A DNA stretch of 56,179 bases, taken from positions 1 through 56,179 of the forward strand of contig BEHY01000010.1 in assembly GCA_002898735.1 (NCBI GenBank), written 5' to 3'. The DNA comes from Candidatus Thermoflexus japonica (lineage in GTDB: Bacteria > Chloroflexota > Anaerolineae > Thermoflexales > Thermoflexaceae). Shown here piece after piece: positions 1-8,590 of this stretch; within the stretch, counting starts at the first letter, position 1; the number at the start of each line of letters is the position of its first letter. Both the position numbers and the translations under genes were made by a program. The notes under the pieces were generated by a model, which searched no databases, was not told the origin of the DNA, and saw only the letters and a program-made list of their open reading frames with translations.

Positions 1-1
1 C

Positions 2-970
2 ACCCGCATCCTGGCCCCCTTCGGGTTTAAATACATCTATCTGACCGGCCATCTGATCTTCTGGAACGCGGTGATCTTCGTCTCCGCCTTCCGCTACATC
101 CTGGGCCTGGAAGGGGCGGCGCTGGTCATCGTGGCGAGCCTCTTCACCGGCCTCTATCAAACCATCCAGCCCTGGTATACCCATCGCTTCGATCTTTTCG
201 TCAATGAGGAAAGCGGGTTCGTCCTGGGCCATTCCTCCTCGCTGACCGTCCTGGCAACCGCCTGGTTGTCGCGGCTTTTCTCCGGCGGCGGGAAGCGGCG
301 GGTGGGCGATATGGAGGCTATCTACTTCCCCCGCGCCCTGGAGTGGCTGCGGGAGCCCATGCTGCTGATGGCCGCCACCTTCCTGGTGGTTTACATCATC
401 ATGGCCGCCCTGAACATCGGCTTCGTGACGGAGGCCGCAACCAAGGCGGGCAAGCATCCGATCATCTGGGTCCTGCTGCAGGCGCTCAACTTCGCCGCCG
501 GGTTCGCCATCCTGATCATGGGCGTCCGGATGATCATCGCCGAGCTGATCCCCTCGTTCAAGGGGATCGCGGAGCGGATCGTGCCCGGGGCGATCCCTGC
601 CCTCGATTGCCCGCTTTTCTTCCCCTACGGACAGGTGTCCATGGCCTATGGGGGGCTGATCGGGATGCTCACCATGGTGCTGGTCTCCCTGATCTTCGCC
701 GGGGCGCGGTATCCCTTCTTCATCTTCGCCCCCACCATGTCCGTCTGGTTCCATGGCGCCACGGCGGGCGTCTACGGGAATAAATACTGGGGCATCCCCG
801 GCGCCATCCTGGGCGGCGTGGTCGCAGGGGTTCTGATGGGGGTCGGCCAGGCGCTGATGTGGCCTGTGCTGGGCTTCGCCATCGGGGACTTCTTCAGCTG
901 GGCTTCGGACACGGACTATGTCCTCTGGCCGCTGCTGATCGCCCTGGTCGGGCGGATCCTGGGCCGCTGA
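2..970 (+). CDS. PTS ascorbate-type IIC component, 5'-truncated by window edge
   Basis: The frame is open from base 2, so the gene starts outside the window and only about 322 C-terminal residues are visible. It is an integral membrane protein with many hydrophobic segments separated by short loops. The stretch IVPGAIPALDC followed by PLFFPYG is a hallmark of the UlaA/SgaT family, the membrane permease of the ascorbate phosphotransferase system, which imports L-ascorbate or a related sugar acid with phosphorylation. The family call rests on this motif and the hydrophobic layout. Substrate is inferred, since distant UlaA-like proteins without IIA/IIB partners occur. A strong terminator follows 25 bases after the stop, so this is the last gene of its unit. 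Confidence 0.75.
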   Translation, partial: TRILAPFGFKYIYLTGHLIFWNAVIFVSAFRYILGLEGAALVIVASLFTGLYQTIQPWYTHRFDLFVNEESGFVLGHSSSLTVLATAWLSRLFSGGGKRRVGDMEAIYFPRALEWLREPMLLMAATFLVVYIIMAALNIGFVTEAATKAGKHPIIWVLLQALNFAAGFAILIMGVRMIIAELIPSFKGIAERIVPGAIPALDCPLFFPYGQVSMAYGGLIGMLTMVLVSLIFAGARYPFFIFAPTMSVWFHGATAGVYGNKYWGIPGAILGGVVAGVLMGVGQALMWPVLGFAIGDFFSWASDTDYVLWPLLIALVGRILGR

Positions 971-994
971 ACGCCCTTCCCCATCACGGAGACG

Positions 995-1030
995 GAACGA
1001 GGGGGCACCCGGGTGCCCCCTCGTTCTTTT
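995..1030 (+). terminator. Rho-independent terminator between convergent genes
   Basis: A perfect 32-bp palindrome (995-1026, arms GAACGAGGGGGCACCC and its complement) is followed by TTTT at 1027-1030. It lies just after the PTS IIC stop on the plus strand and 19 bases beyond the stop of the creatininase gene read from the other strand, so it can serve the plus-strand gene and possibly both. Confidence 0.85.
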
Positions 1031-1048
1031 GGGGGTGAGGGAGAGACG

Positions 1049-1786
1049 CTACCCGCCGGATTGGAGGGCGAAGCGAAGCACGGCGACGATCCTTTCAACG
1101 ATCCCGGCGATCAGGGCGCTCCCCTTCTCAGGGGTGGCCAGGGTGGGATCGCCTAAAACCCCGGTTCGGGTGATCTCCGACCATGGAACTGGTCGATACA
1201 GGAAATCCGGAGGCAGGCGAGGATCCTCCCGAACAGCCCGGTCCATCCGCACCGCTTCCGGAGCGACGTAGAGGACCATGGAGGTCTCGATCTCATCGGC
1301 GTGGAAATATCCTCCCGGCAACGGGCGGGAGGAACATACCTGGATAGCGATCTCGCTGAGCCCCGGATAGGTGAAGACATACGTGAGAGGTCCCTTCGCC
1401 TGATAGAGCCGACGGGCGGCCATCTGGAGGGCGGGTCCGTTGCCGACGTGGCCGTTAATGATGGCCAGAAAGGCCGCTCCCTGACGTTGAAGGCTCAGCC
1501 CCAGCTCGACCAGGAGGCTCGCCAGGGTCTCCGTGGAGATGCTCAACGATCCGGGGAAATCCTGGAGGGACCAGACCTGGCCGTAGGGAAGCAAAGGGAG
1601 CAACACCCCCTCCATCTCCTCCGCCACCCGTTCCGCGATCGCCAGGGCCAGGAGGTTATCCGTGCCCGTCGGCAGGTGAGGGCCGTGGGCTTCGATAGCC
1701 CCGATCGGCAGGATCGCCAGGCGGCGTTCCCCCAACTGTCGCCGCGCCTCTTCTCCGCTCATCTGATCCAGTCGAAGCAAAGCCAT
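1049..1786 (-). CDS. Creatininase family amidohydrolase
   Basis: The 245-residue protein has the creatinine amidohydrolase fold signature: PIGAIEAHGPHLPTGTDN near the N-terminus with metal-binding Glu, His and Asp, NGHVGN in the middle, and HADEIETS toward the C-terminus. Family members are Zn/Mn enzymes that open cyclic amides such as creatinine, or act in mycofactocin and riboflavin/F420 pathways, so the precise substrate is unknown. The start at 1786 is chosen because AGGAGGG lies 6 bases upstream and the conserved region begins soon after; a longer open frame to 1858 lacks support. It stands alone between a terminator and a 420-base noncoding stretch. Confidence 0.85.
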   Translation of the reverse strand: MALLRLDQMSGEEARRQLGERRLAILPIGAIEAHGPHLPTGTDNLLALAIAERVAEEMEGVLLPLLPYGQVWSLQDFPGSLSISTETLASLLVELGLSLQRQGAAFLAIINGHVGNGPALQMAARRLYQAKGPLTYVFTYPGLSEIAIQVCSSRPLPGGYFHADEIETSMVLYVAPEAVRMDRAVREDPRLPPDFLYRPVPWSEITRTGVLGDPTLATPEKGSALIAGIVERIVAVLRFALQSGG

Positions 1787-2207
1787 GTCTTTTCCCTCCT
1801 CTTCTGGATCAAACAGCTTAACCAGAGTTGGGGAGAATGGGGTGAGGGGCGAAGCCACCCATCCCCCTGAATCCTATCCGCAAGCAAAAATGGCCCGATG
1901 ATGAGCAGGTTGCCCATGTTCCGAATATGGGCCCGGCATTTGCACTGCTGGGTCGAGAAGGCGGGGCACTTCATCTCCCTCTTCGGGGCCAGTCCAGGAC
2001 ATCTTCAACACTCCCCGGCCCTGAGAAGCCCTCAAGGAAGTAGAATTCTATTGGGTGTTATGCGGCTGATTTTCCCCAGGGGCCATGAGGGAGGCCATCC
2101 TGCCATCCTGAGTTCGAGCTCAACAGCATAAGCCCTATTTATTATGGAACGAATGCACAGGAATTCCGGCATCTCACCTGCCCGCTGTTGATTCCGCGGG
2201 GGTTGCC
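1787..2207. other. Noncoding stretch upstream of creatininase and GMC oxidoreductase genes
   Basis: This divergent intergenic region of about 420 bases has no convincing gene. It holds a short hairpin (GCCCAT 1912-1917 with ATGGGC 1926-1931) and an AT-rich patch at 2135-2145 containing TATTAT that could be a -10 element for the rightward gene, but no well-spaced -35 was found. Nothing else is recognised. Confidence 0.4.
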
Positions 2208-4163
2208 ATGCGAGGACAGCCTTCGGACGGACGAGAAGGAACCCGTGTGCGGACAATTCTTGAAGCGCTGGCGGAAGCGCTCCTCCCTTCTGGAGGGTCC
2301 CTGGATCCCGGTGCGGTGGAGATCGACCTGATCGATGATCTGGACAGCCTCATCGCCCGCTTCGCCCCCGAGGCCCGACGCCGGGTGGAACTGATGGCCC
2401 TCGCGCTGGAGCTCTCCCCCCTGTTCTCTCGCCACCTGCGTCCTTTCAGCCAGCTCCCTTCAGAGAGACGAGAGGCTTTCCTGCGGTTGGCCGAACAGCG
2501 TTCCACCCTCCGGCAGATTGTTGCTCCCTTAAAGACACTCTGCGGCATGGTTTATTGCGCTCACCCACGCATTGCTGCCCTTCTGGGATACGAGGGGCGC
2601 CCCTTTAAGCCGGTGGAGGGTTCCCTCCCACCGCCGGCCGCACTGCCAGTGCGCCAATATCCCGAGCTGCGCCGTAACGAGGAAGAGATCGCAGACGTGG
2701 CGATCGTGGGGTCCGGCGCCGGGGGCGCCACGGTGGCCGCCGAGCTGGCCCGGGCCGGCCTCTCGGTGGTCGTGATCGAGGAAGGCCCTGCGGCCACCCG
2801 GGAGGATTTTCAGGTCCGTCCCGTCGAGCGTGTCGTCCGTTTCTATCGGGAAAACGGCCTTACCCACACGCTGGGTCTTCCGCCCATCCTGGTGCCGATG
2901 GGATGCGCGGTGGGCGGAACCACGGTGGTGAACTCCGGTACATGCTTCCGCACCCCCGAGTTCGTCCTGCATCAATGGCACGCGGTCGAAGGGATCCGGG
3001 ATATAGAGCCGGAGCGGATGGCCCCTCTGTTTGAGGAGATCGAAGGGCTGCTGAACGTCACGCCGGTGACCGACGACATCATGGGCCGCAATGGGGAGAT
3101 CCTGCGGCGCGGGGCGGAAGCTCTGGGCGTCCGCCATGGCCCGATTCGACGCCCCGTGCGGGGATGCCATGGCAGCGGCCAGTGCGCCTTCGGTTGCCCG
3201 CTGGACGCCAAGCAGGATATGCGTCTGAGCATGCTGCCCCGCGCGGTTCAGGCCGGGGCGCGCCTCTACGCCCGCTGCCGGGTGGATCGGATCCGCGTCC
3301 GGAACGGCCGGGTGACCGGCGTGGAAGCCATGGTTCTGGATCCGGAAGGTCAGCCCACTCCCTATCGCCTGATCGTCCACGCCCCAGTTGTGGTCCTGGC
3401 TGCCGGGGCGATCTATACGCCCTGGCTGCTCCTCCGAAACCGGCTGGGTCCCCGACACTCCATCGGACGCAATCTCCGGATTCATCCCGGATGTGGGGTG
3501 ATGGGCCTGTTCGAGGAGGAGATCGAGGGCTGGCGGGGCGTGATGCAATCCTACTATGTCGATGAATGGCTCACGGAGGGGATCCTGCTGGAGGCCACCT
3601 TCCCACCGCCAGGGGTGGGCTACAGCGCTGGCGTGTTCCCCTCTGCCGGACAGGATTATAAGGCACGGCTGGCCCGGTATCGCCAGATGGCCGCAATCGG
3701 GATCCTGGTCTCGGATACCGGGTCCGGGCGAGTGGTCGTGGGGCCGGATGGGCGGCCATGGATGCTTTATTCCCTGCACCCGGAGGATGCGGCCCGGGTC
3801 CGGAAGGCGATCGCCCTTGCCGCCCGCCTGCTCTTTGCGGCGGGTGCCCGCGAAGTATATCCAGGTCTGCCCGGCCTCGAGGTCATCCGCTCGGAGAAGG
3901 AGATCGATGCGATCCTCTCCTCGCGCTGGCGGCCAGCCGATCTTATCCTTTCCGCCTATCACCCGATGGGCACCTGCCGGATGGGGGAAGATCCTCAGCG
4001 TTCCGTGACGGATTCTTATGGGGCCGTTCATGGGGTGCCCGGCCTGTGGATCGCCGACGCCAGCCTTCTTCCCTCCTCCCCGGTGGTGAACCCCCAGATC
4101 ACCATCATGGCCCTGGCCCTGCGGGTCGCGCGGCGCATCCTGGAAACATGGAGGCGCTCATGA
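2208..4163 (+). CDS. GMC family FAD oxidoreductase with N-terminal extension
   Basis: This 651-residue protein has a helical N-terminal part of about 150 residues resembling the extension of long-chain alcohol oxidases or gluconate-dehydrogenase-type partners. The FAD-binding Rossmann motif VAIVGSGAGGATVAAELA follows near residue 165, and the GMC_oxred_C domain ends with AYHPMGTCRMG, the catalytic His region, and GLWIADASLLPSSPVVNPQ. A Cys-rich patch (CHGSGQCAFGCP, about residue 322) is typical of the alcohol/cholesterol-oxidase-like branch. It probably oxidises a primary alcohol or sterol-like lipid, though the substrate is unknown. The ATG at 2208 has a poor ribosome site; a GTG at 2247 with GAAGGA before it is a serious alternative start. 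The next gene overlaps by 4 bases. Confidence 0.82.
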   Translation: MRGQPSDGREGTRVRTILEALAEALLPSGGSLDPGAVEIDLIDDLDSLIARFAPEARRRVELMALALELSPLFSRHLRPFSQLPSERREAFLRLAEQRSTLRQIVAPLKTLCGMVYCAHPRIAALLGYEGRPFKPVEGSLPPPAALPVRQYPELRRNEEEIADVAIVGSGAGGATVAAELARAGLSVVVIEEGPAATREDFQVRPVERVVRFYRENGLTHTLGLPPILVPMGCAVGGTTVVNSGTCFRTPEFVLHQWHAVEGIRDIEPERMAPLFEEIEGLLNVTPVTDDIMGRNGEILRRGAEALGVRHGPIRRPVRGCHGSGQCAFGCPLDAKQDMRLSMLPRAVQAGARLYARCRVDRIRVRNGRVTGVEAMVLDPEGQPTPYRLIVHAPVVVLAAGAIYTPWLLLRNRLGPRHSIGRNLRIHPGCGVMGLFEEEIEGWRGVMQSYYVDEWLTEGILLEATFPPPGVGYSAGVFPSAGQDYKARLARYRQMAAIGILVSDTGSGRVVVGPDGRPWMLYSLHPEDAARVRKAIALAARLLFAAGAREVYPGLPGLEVIRSEKEIDAILSSRWRPADLILSAYHPMGTCRMGEDPQRSVTDSYGAVHGVPGLWIADASLLPSSPVVNPQITIMALALRVARRILETWRRS

Positions 4164-4630
4164 CGGATACCCGGCAACGGACCGCTCGGGAAGCGATCGC
4201 CCGGGGCGTCCTGGGGGCTCTCGCGTTCGCGTTCGCTGTCACCGGCGTGGGGTTCCTGGTTTTTCCGGAAGCGGTGCTCGAAGGGATCGAGAGGGTCGGC
4301 CGCTCCATCGGCCCCTTCCCGTCGGCTCCCGGGGGGCGCTTCTGGCTGATCCTGGCCTTCGCCTATATGATCCTGGTCACCTTCCTGGCCGGCCTGAGCG
4401 CCTGGCGTCCTTCAACCTTCCGGCCCATGCTCTGGGCGCTGATGGCCGGGAAGCTGGCTTCCTCCCTGACCGCTCTGGCCTTCTTCATGCTGGATCATCC
4501 GGCTTTCATCTATTTGTTGAATTTCCTCGTCGATGGGGGGATCGTCCTTCTGGTAGGCCTGTGCGCCTGGTTTCTCCGAGGGCAGCCCGATGCCGATGGC
4601 AACAGTGGATCTTCTGCGCCCCCTCGGTAA
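4160..4630 (+). CDS. Small integral membrane protein, unknown function
   Basis: This 156-residue protein has about four hydrophobic segments (near residues 13-33, 62-80, 90-108 and 117-137) with short polar ends. No family was recognised. It starts inside the stop of the GMC oxidoreductase (ATGA overlap) with GGAGG 5 bases upstream, so the two are almost certainly translationally coupled. It may anchor or accompany the oxidoreductase at the membrane, which is inference from position only. The lipocalin-like gene follows 24 bases later in the same operon. Confidence 0.7.
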   Translation: MTDTRQRTAREAIARGVLGALAFAFAVTGVGFLVFPEAVLEGIERVGRSIGPFPSAPGGRFWLILAFAYMILVTFLAGLSAWRPSTFRPMLWALMAGKLASSLTALAFFMLDHPAFIYLLNFLVDGGIVLLVGLCAWFLRGQPDADGNSGSSAPPR

Positions 4631-4654
4631 AGAAAGCCAGCGGGAGGAAACGCG

Positions 4655-5656
4655 ATGCGGCTCAGCGAGCAGGACAATCAGCTGCGGTGGGATGGGCGAA
4701 AGCCCGGATTCTATGAGGTCTACTACCTGAAGGTCAACGATCCGAGGGTCGGGATCGCCGCGTGGCTGCGTTATACGCTCCTGGCTCCCCAGCGAGGGGA
4801 TCCGGTGGCCGAGATCTGGGGTTTCTTCTTCCATCGGAATCAGCCAGCGGAGAATGCAGGCCTGAAGGCCACCTATCCGTGGTCGGAGACCCGTGTGGAG
4901 CAGATCCCTTTCCGGTTTGCGACGCGCTCCGCTGAACTCACCCACGCCGAGGCCCGCGGGGAACTCGTCGGGGGAGGGCGGCGACTGCGATGGGACCTCC
5001 GCTGGGAGCCCAACGCGGCGACGGTTCGCCTGCTTCCTTTTCGGTGGATGTATGAGGGCCCGTTCCCACGCACCAAGGTGCTTTCCCCGAATTTCGATAT
5101 CCGTCTCTCCGGCTTCCTGGAGGTAGATGATCGGGTCTATCCGTTGGCCGGAGCGCCAGGCCAGCAAGCCCATCTGTGGGGAACCCGACACGCAGCGCAC
5201 TGGGTGTGGGGACATTGCAACGCCTTCGTCGAGGACGCGGAGGCCGTCTTTGAAGGGCTGAGCGCCCAGATCCAGCTGGGACCCTTGCCGCTGCCGATGC
5301 TGACGCTCTTTGTCCTGCGCCTGGACGGCCGCATGATCTTCATGAACGGCCTGAGCGCCATGATCCGAAACCGCAGCCAGGCGGAAATCGGGGTCTGGCG
5401 CTTCGCGGGGCAAGGCCCAGGGATCCGGATCCAGGGCGAGGCGAGCACCTCGTTGGAACACCTGGTCGGGGCCATCTACACGGATCCCGATGGGAGTCGA
5501 CGATGGTGCCACAACACCAAGGTGGGGGACCTGAGGCTGACGATCCATCAACGATCGGAGGGAGGCTGGCACCGGAAGGAGCTGACAGCCCCTGGCACAT
5601 GTGCCCTGGAGTGGGTTGGCCGCACCCAGGACCCGCGAGTGAGGATCTGGGTTTAG
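4655..5656 (+). CDS. Lipocalin-like protein, CrtC/AttH or tocopherol-cyclase-like
   Basis: The 333-residue soluble protein is rich in beta-strand patterns and aromatic residues and has two similar halves. The segment QAHLWGTRHAAHWVWGH (around residue 170) recalls the conserved Trp/His region of carotenoid 1,2-hydratase (CrtC), AttH and tocopherol cyclase, all two-lipocalin-domain enzymes acting on isoprenoids. The assignment is from motif resemblance and remains tentative. GGGAGGAAA precedes the ATG by 4 bases. Co-transcription with a GMC oxidoreductase and a membrane protein fits a lipid or terpenoid modification operon. Its stop lies exactly where similarity to the decayed GH15 gene on the opposite strand ends. 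Confidence 0.55.
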   Translation: MRLSEQDNQLRWDGRKPGFYEVYYLKVNDPRVGIAAWLRYTLLAPQRGDPVAEIWGFFFHRNQPAENAGLKATYPWSETRVEQIPFRFATRSAELTHAEARGELVGGGRRLRWDLRWEPNAATVRLLPFRWMYEGPFPRTKVLSPNFDIRLSGFLEVDDRVYPLAGAPGQQAHLWGTRHAAHWVWGHCNAFVEDAEAVFEGLSAQIQLGPLPLPMLTLFVLRLDGRMIFMNGLSAMIRNRSQAEIGVWRFAGQGPGIRIQGEASTSLEHLVGAIYTDPDGSRRWCHNTKVGDLRLTIHQRSEGGWHRKELTAPGTCALEWVGRTQDPRVRIWV

Positions 5657-6130
5657 GGAAAGTCCAGGTCATCGCCCCGTTCCTGGCAAAGTCCTGCCAG
5701 CCATCGGAGAAACCTACGTATCCTGCGCTCCCTCGGATGAAGGAGCCCATCAGGGCCATGGCCTCCTCCCCCTTCTGCGCCAGGAGGGCCCCCTCCTCCA
5801 CCCAGGCGGTGTTGCCTCAGCCGCTCGCCCCCAGGCGAGGGGCCAGCAGGGGATAAAGGCGAAAGCTCTCCCCTCCAGCCGAAAGCCGATGAGCAGGACG
5901 TCCCGCTGGGGGTCGGGCACGATGTCCAGGTGCAGGCGATAGCCCTCCCCTTCGTGCACGACGGTGACCAGGGGCAGGGCGGGATCTTCCTCGAGGATGC
6001 GGTAGTGGGCCACGCGCTTTACCTCGGCCCAGAACCCCTCCCGGGCCACAATGAAGCCCAGGTTGCGGATCTGGGGACGGCCCGCAGAGAGCCAGAACAC
6101 CCCTCGATCCCAGGTGCGATCTCCTGTCGC
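5657..6130 (-). pseudogene. Remnant of GH15 glucoamylase/glucodextranase N-terminal domain
   Basis: Read leftward, the strand encodes GRPQIRNLGFIVAREGFWAE, then VVHEGEGYRL and DPQRDVLLIGFRLEG. After a one-base loss in a G run near 5870-5876 the next frame continues FRLYPLLAPRLGASG. An in-frame TGA (5815-5817) then stands where the family has Trp, followed by GNTAWVEEGALLAQKG, SAGYVGFSDGWQDFARNGAM and TWTF. These are consecutive conserved pieces of the N-terminal beta-sandwich of bacterial GH15 glucoamylases. No start codon, catalytic barrel or C-terminal part is present. Two lesions plus truncation make this a dead gene. The neighbouring MGH1-type hydrolase may have been its partner in sugar metabolism. 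Confidence 0.75.
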
Positions 6131-6259
6131 CGATGGGCATGGTTCCCTCCCTCCGCCGATCCTGTGATAGGATGATGTAGATGGCGAAGCAGGCCGAGGT
6201 CGCCTGTCGGGTTGGTCAGGAAGCGCATGGCAAAAAGGACCCCCATCGAGCGCTGAGAT

Positions 6260-7582
6260 ATGAACATCGAGGATCTGCGGAAGGCCGCCGCCGAAGTGCT
6301 CCGGCGAAACGATCGAGGGGCGTTCACCGCCCCCTCCCCTCGCCAGTATCCCCATCTCTGGCTGTGGGACGCCGGGTTCGCGGCGCTGGGCTGGGCGGCC
6401 CTGGAGGACTTCGAGCGGGCTTACCGGGAGATCCGCGCCGCCCTGCGCGGCCAGTGGCGCAACGGGATGCTCCCTCACGTCGTGTTCTACGACTGGCCCA
6501 GCGCTTATTTCCCCGGGGCCGACATCTGGCGTTCGGACCTGGCGCCGGAGGCACCGCGGGATCCCCCCACCTCGGGCATCACCCAGCCCCCCGTCCTGGC
6601 CTCCGTCGCCTGGATCCTCTTCCAGCGGGATCCGGATCGCCAGCGGGCCGCAGCCTTCCTCCGCGAGGCCTTCCCGGCCCTGCGCGCGTATCACCGCTGG
6701 CTCCACGCCGCCCGGGATCCCGACGGCATCGGCCTGAGCTGCATCGTGCACCCATGGGAGTCGGGGATGGATAACAGCCCCCTGTGGGACCTTCCCTTAT
6801 CCCGGGTCCCCACGGAAGGCCTGCCCCCCTATCAGCGGGCCGACGCCCACTGGGTTCCGGAGGAGCAGCGCCCCCGCCGCTCCGATTACGACCGCTTCCT
6901 CGCCCTGATCCTCCACCTCCGATCCCACCAGTATGGGGAAAGTGGGGTGCGCCACTCCCCATTCCGCGTCTACGACGTCCTGTTCAACGCGCTGCGCCAT
7001 CGCTCCGAGGAGGCCCTGCACGCCATGGCCCGGATCCTGGGGGAGCCCACCGGGGAGATCGAGGGATGGCTGGAGCGAAGCCGGGCCGCTTTCCAGGCCC
7101 GGTTATGGGATCCCGCCCGCGGCTTTTTCCTGGATTGGGACGGAATAGCGGGCGATCGCATCCCGGTGATCGCCGCCGGCGGTTTCCTGGCGCTGTATGC
7201 CGGGCTGGCCACATCGGAGCAGGCCCGCGCGATGGTAGAGCGTTACCTGAGGAACCCGGAGGCCTTCGCCCCGGACGGGGGAACCCGCTATCTGGTTCCG
7301 ACGGTGAGCAAAGCGGATCCGGGCTGGGAGCCCCGGCGCTACTGGCGGGGACCCATCTGGGTCAATCTGAATGTCCTCATCGCCCACGGCCTGGCCCGCT
7401 ATGGGTTCCATGAGCTCGCCGGGGAGATCCGCCGTCATACGCTGGAGCTGATCGCCCGCTCCGGGTTTCGGGAGTATTATGACCCCCGGACCGGGGAAGG
7501 CCTGGGGATCGGGGACTTCACCTGGTCCGCCGCCCTCCTGCTGGGATGGGAGCTGCTGGAGACATCCGCCGGGGAGCGATGA
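6260..7582 (+). CDS. MGH1-type glycoside hydrolase (mannosyl/glucosylglycerate hydrolase-like)
   Basis: The 440-residue protein has an (alpha/alpha)6-barrel pattern: repeated Trp-rich helices, YPHLWLWDAGFAALGW early, HPWESGMDNSPLWD mid-protein with a candidate catalytic Asp, RRYWRGPIWVNLN, and REYYDPRTGEG with a candidate catalytic Glu near the C-terminus. This matches the GH63-related MGH1 domain of Thermus mannosylglycerate hydrolase, which splits the thermophile solute mannosylglycerate; glucosylglycerate or another glycoside are alternatives. An in-frame TGA at 6254-6256 forces the start at 6260 or later, and the ribosome site is weak. It lies 42 bases before a ClpP-like gene. Confidence 0.78.
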   Translation: MNIEDLRKAAAEVLRRNDRGAFTAPSPRQYPHLWLWDAGFAALGWAALEDFERAYREIRAALRGQWRNGMLPHVVFYDWPSAYFPGADIWRSDLAPEAPRDPPTSGITQPPVLASVAWILFQRDPDRQRAAAFLREAFPALRAYHRWLHAARDPDGIGLSCIVHPWESGMDNSPLWDLPLSRVPTEGLPPYQRADAHWVPEEQRPRRSDYDRFLALILHLRSHQYGESGVRHSPFRVYDVLFNALRHRSEEALHAMARILGEPTGEIEGWLERSRAAFQARLWDPARGFFLDWDGIAGDRIPVIAAGGFLALYAGLATSEQARAMVERYLRNPEAFAPDGGTRYLVPTVSKADPGWEPRRYWRGPIWVNLNVLIAHGLARYGFHELAGEIRRHTLELIARSGFREYYDPRTGEGLGIGDFTWSAALLLGWELLETSAGER

Positions 7583-7624
7583 GGCCAGCGCCTCACTACT
7601 CCCCCATCCGGAAACGGAGACCCT

Positions 7625-8200
7625 ATGGCGCACACGCCCGTGGTGATCCGGTTCTTCGCCCCGGTGATCGACATCACCATCAACGCCCTCCTCAACGCGG
7701 TCGATCAGAAAATGCGGGAGGGCCATCGGGACTTCCTGCTGCTGCTTTCCTCCCCAGGCGGGAGCGTCTTCCATGGCCTGAGCGCCTACAATTACCTCCG
7801 GGGGATCCCGGCCCGCATCACCACCTGCAATTTCGGCAGCGTCGATTCCATCGGTGTGGTGCTGTATTGCGCAGGGGCCCGCCGCCTGTCCGTGCCCCAC
7901 GCCCGCTTCCTGCTCCACGGGATCAGCGCGCAGTTCCCCCAGCCGATCAGTCTGGAGGAGAAACAGCTGGAGGAACGCATCAAGGGCCTGCGGATCGATG
8001 TGGAGAACATCGCCAAGGTGATCGCGACCAGCACGGGGAAGCCGGTGGAGGAAGTGATCGCCGCCATGCACGAGCGGATCACCCTGAACCCGGAGGAGGC
8101 GAAGGCATGGGGGCTGGTGCACGAGATCGTGCATGAGCTTTTCCCGGCCGGCGCAGAGGTGATCTCCATCCAGTATCAGGAGCCCCCCCACCTGGCCTGA
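7625..8200 (+). CDS. ClpP-like serine protease
   Basis: This 191-residue protein has the crotonase/ClpP fold pattern: LLLLSSPGGSVFHGLSAY (oxyanion glycine pair), GSVDSIGVVLYCAG with a Ser at the nucleophile position, and FLLHG with the catalytic His; it ends PEEAKAWGLVHEIV. The third catalytic residue (Asp in ClpP) is not evident at the usual spot in the ERITLNPEE segment, so activity is uncertain. No partner Clp ATPase is nearby, and the divergence from housekeeping ClpP suggests a specialised or orphan family. ACGGAGA precedes the ATG. It may be co-transcribed with the glycosidase upstream. Confidence 0.75.
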   Translation: MAHTPVVIRFFAPVIDITINALLNAVDQKMREGHRDFLLLLSSPGGSVFHGLSAYNYLRGIPARITTCNFGSVDSIGVVLYCAGARRLSVPHARFLLHGISAQFPQPISLEEKQLEERIKGLRIDVENIAKVIATSTGKPVEEVIAAMHERITLNPEEAKAWGLVHEIVHELFPAGAEVISIQYQEPPHLA

Positions 8201-8476
8201 GCCTGTCCGTTCGATCGGGCGATCCGGATCCCTCCGCCCGGACAGCCGGATCGACCAGGCCCGGGCGCATTCTACGGCCGGGCGGGCCGTCACGGCTATC
8301 CTACCCCGCCATAGACCTCCTCCCTGCGCCCTGCCGGGATCCGTTCCCGGGGAAACGGCCGCAGCACGATACCCATTTTCCCCTGCCAATCCTCATCCCT
8401 TCCCCCTGTCGGAAAACACTATCCTGGATTCATAAAATCGGGAAAAACTAAAAGTGGAGCACGTAAGCGAATTCTG
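8201..8476. other. Noncoding stretch before the structured leader
   Basis: These 276 bases are GC-rich at first and turn AT-richer at 8410-8455 (runs of A around 8436-8452). A promoter for the following small gene probably lies there, but no good -35/-10 pair was found. The section from 8477 onward forms hairpins and is listed separately. Confidence 0.35.
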
Positions 8477-8561
8477 CGGCTTTGAAGCGGAAAGCCGTTC
8501 CCTGTTCCCGGGGGCCTTTCCGCCGCCGGGAAGAGGTGTAAGCCCTGAAGGCGAAACACCT
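8477..8561 (+). promoter_or_regulatory. Candidate structured 5' leader with three adjacent hairpins
   Basis: Three stems follow each other almost without spacers: CGGCTTT/AAAGCCG (8477-8483 with 8491-8497), TTCCC/GGGAA (8498-8502 with 8528-8532) and AGGTGT/ACACCT (8534-8539 with 8556-8561). The third loop can also pair GCC/GGC inside. GGGGGC near 8509-8514 can pair with the GCCCC right after stem three, an arrangement competing with stem two. The element ends 29 bases before an ATG. It matches no riboswitch class I recognise, so a cis-regulatory RNA is inference. Confidence 0.4.
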
Positions 8562-8590
8562 GCCCCATTGTAAGGTTCAGGGGGACAGAG

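Noticed and set aside
1898..2131. Short open frames in the 1787-2207 gap
   Set aside because: No ribosome site, no recognisable composition or motif, overlapping frames on both strands of similar length.
2529..4031. A 500-codon open frame opposite the GMC oxidoreductase
   Set aside because: Gly/Pro/His-rich, no domain, fully antisense to a clear FAD enzyme.
5815..5817. In-frame TGA in the GH15 fragment as selenocysteine
   Set aside because: The family has Trp, not Cys, at this place, there is a separate frameshift nearby and the gene is truncated.
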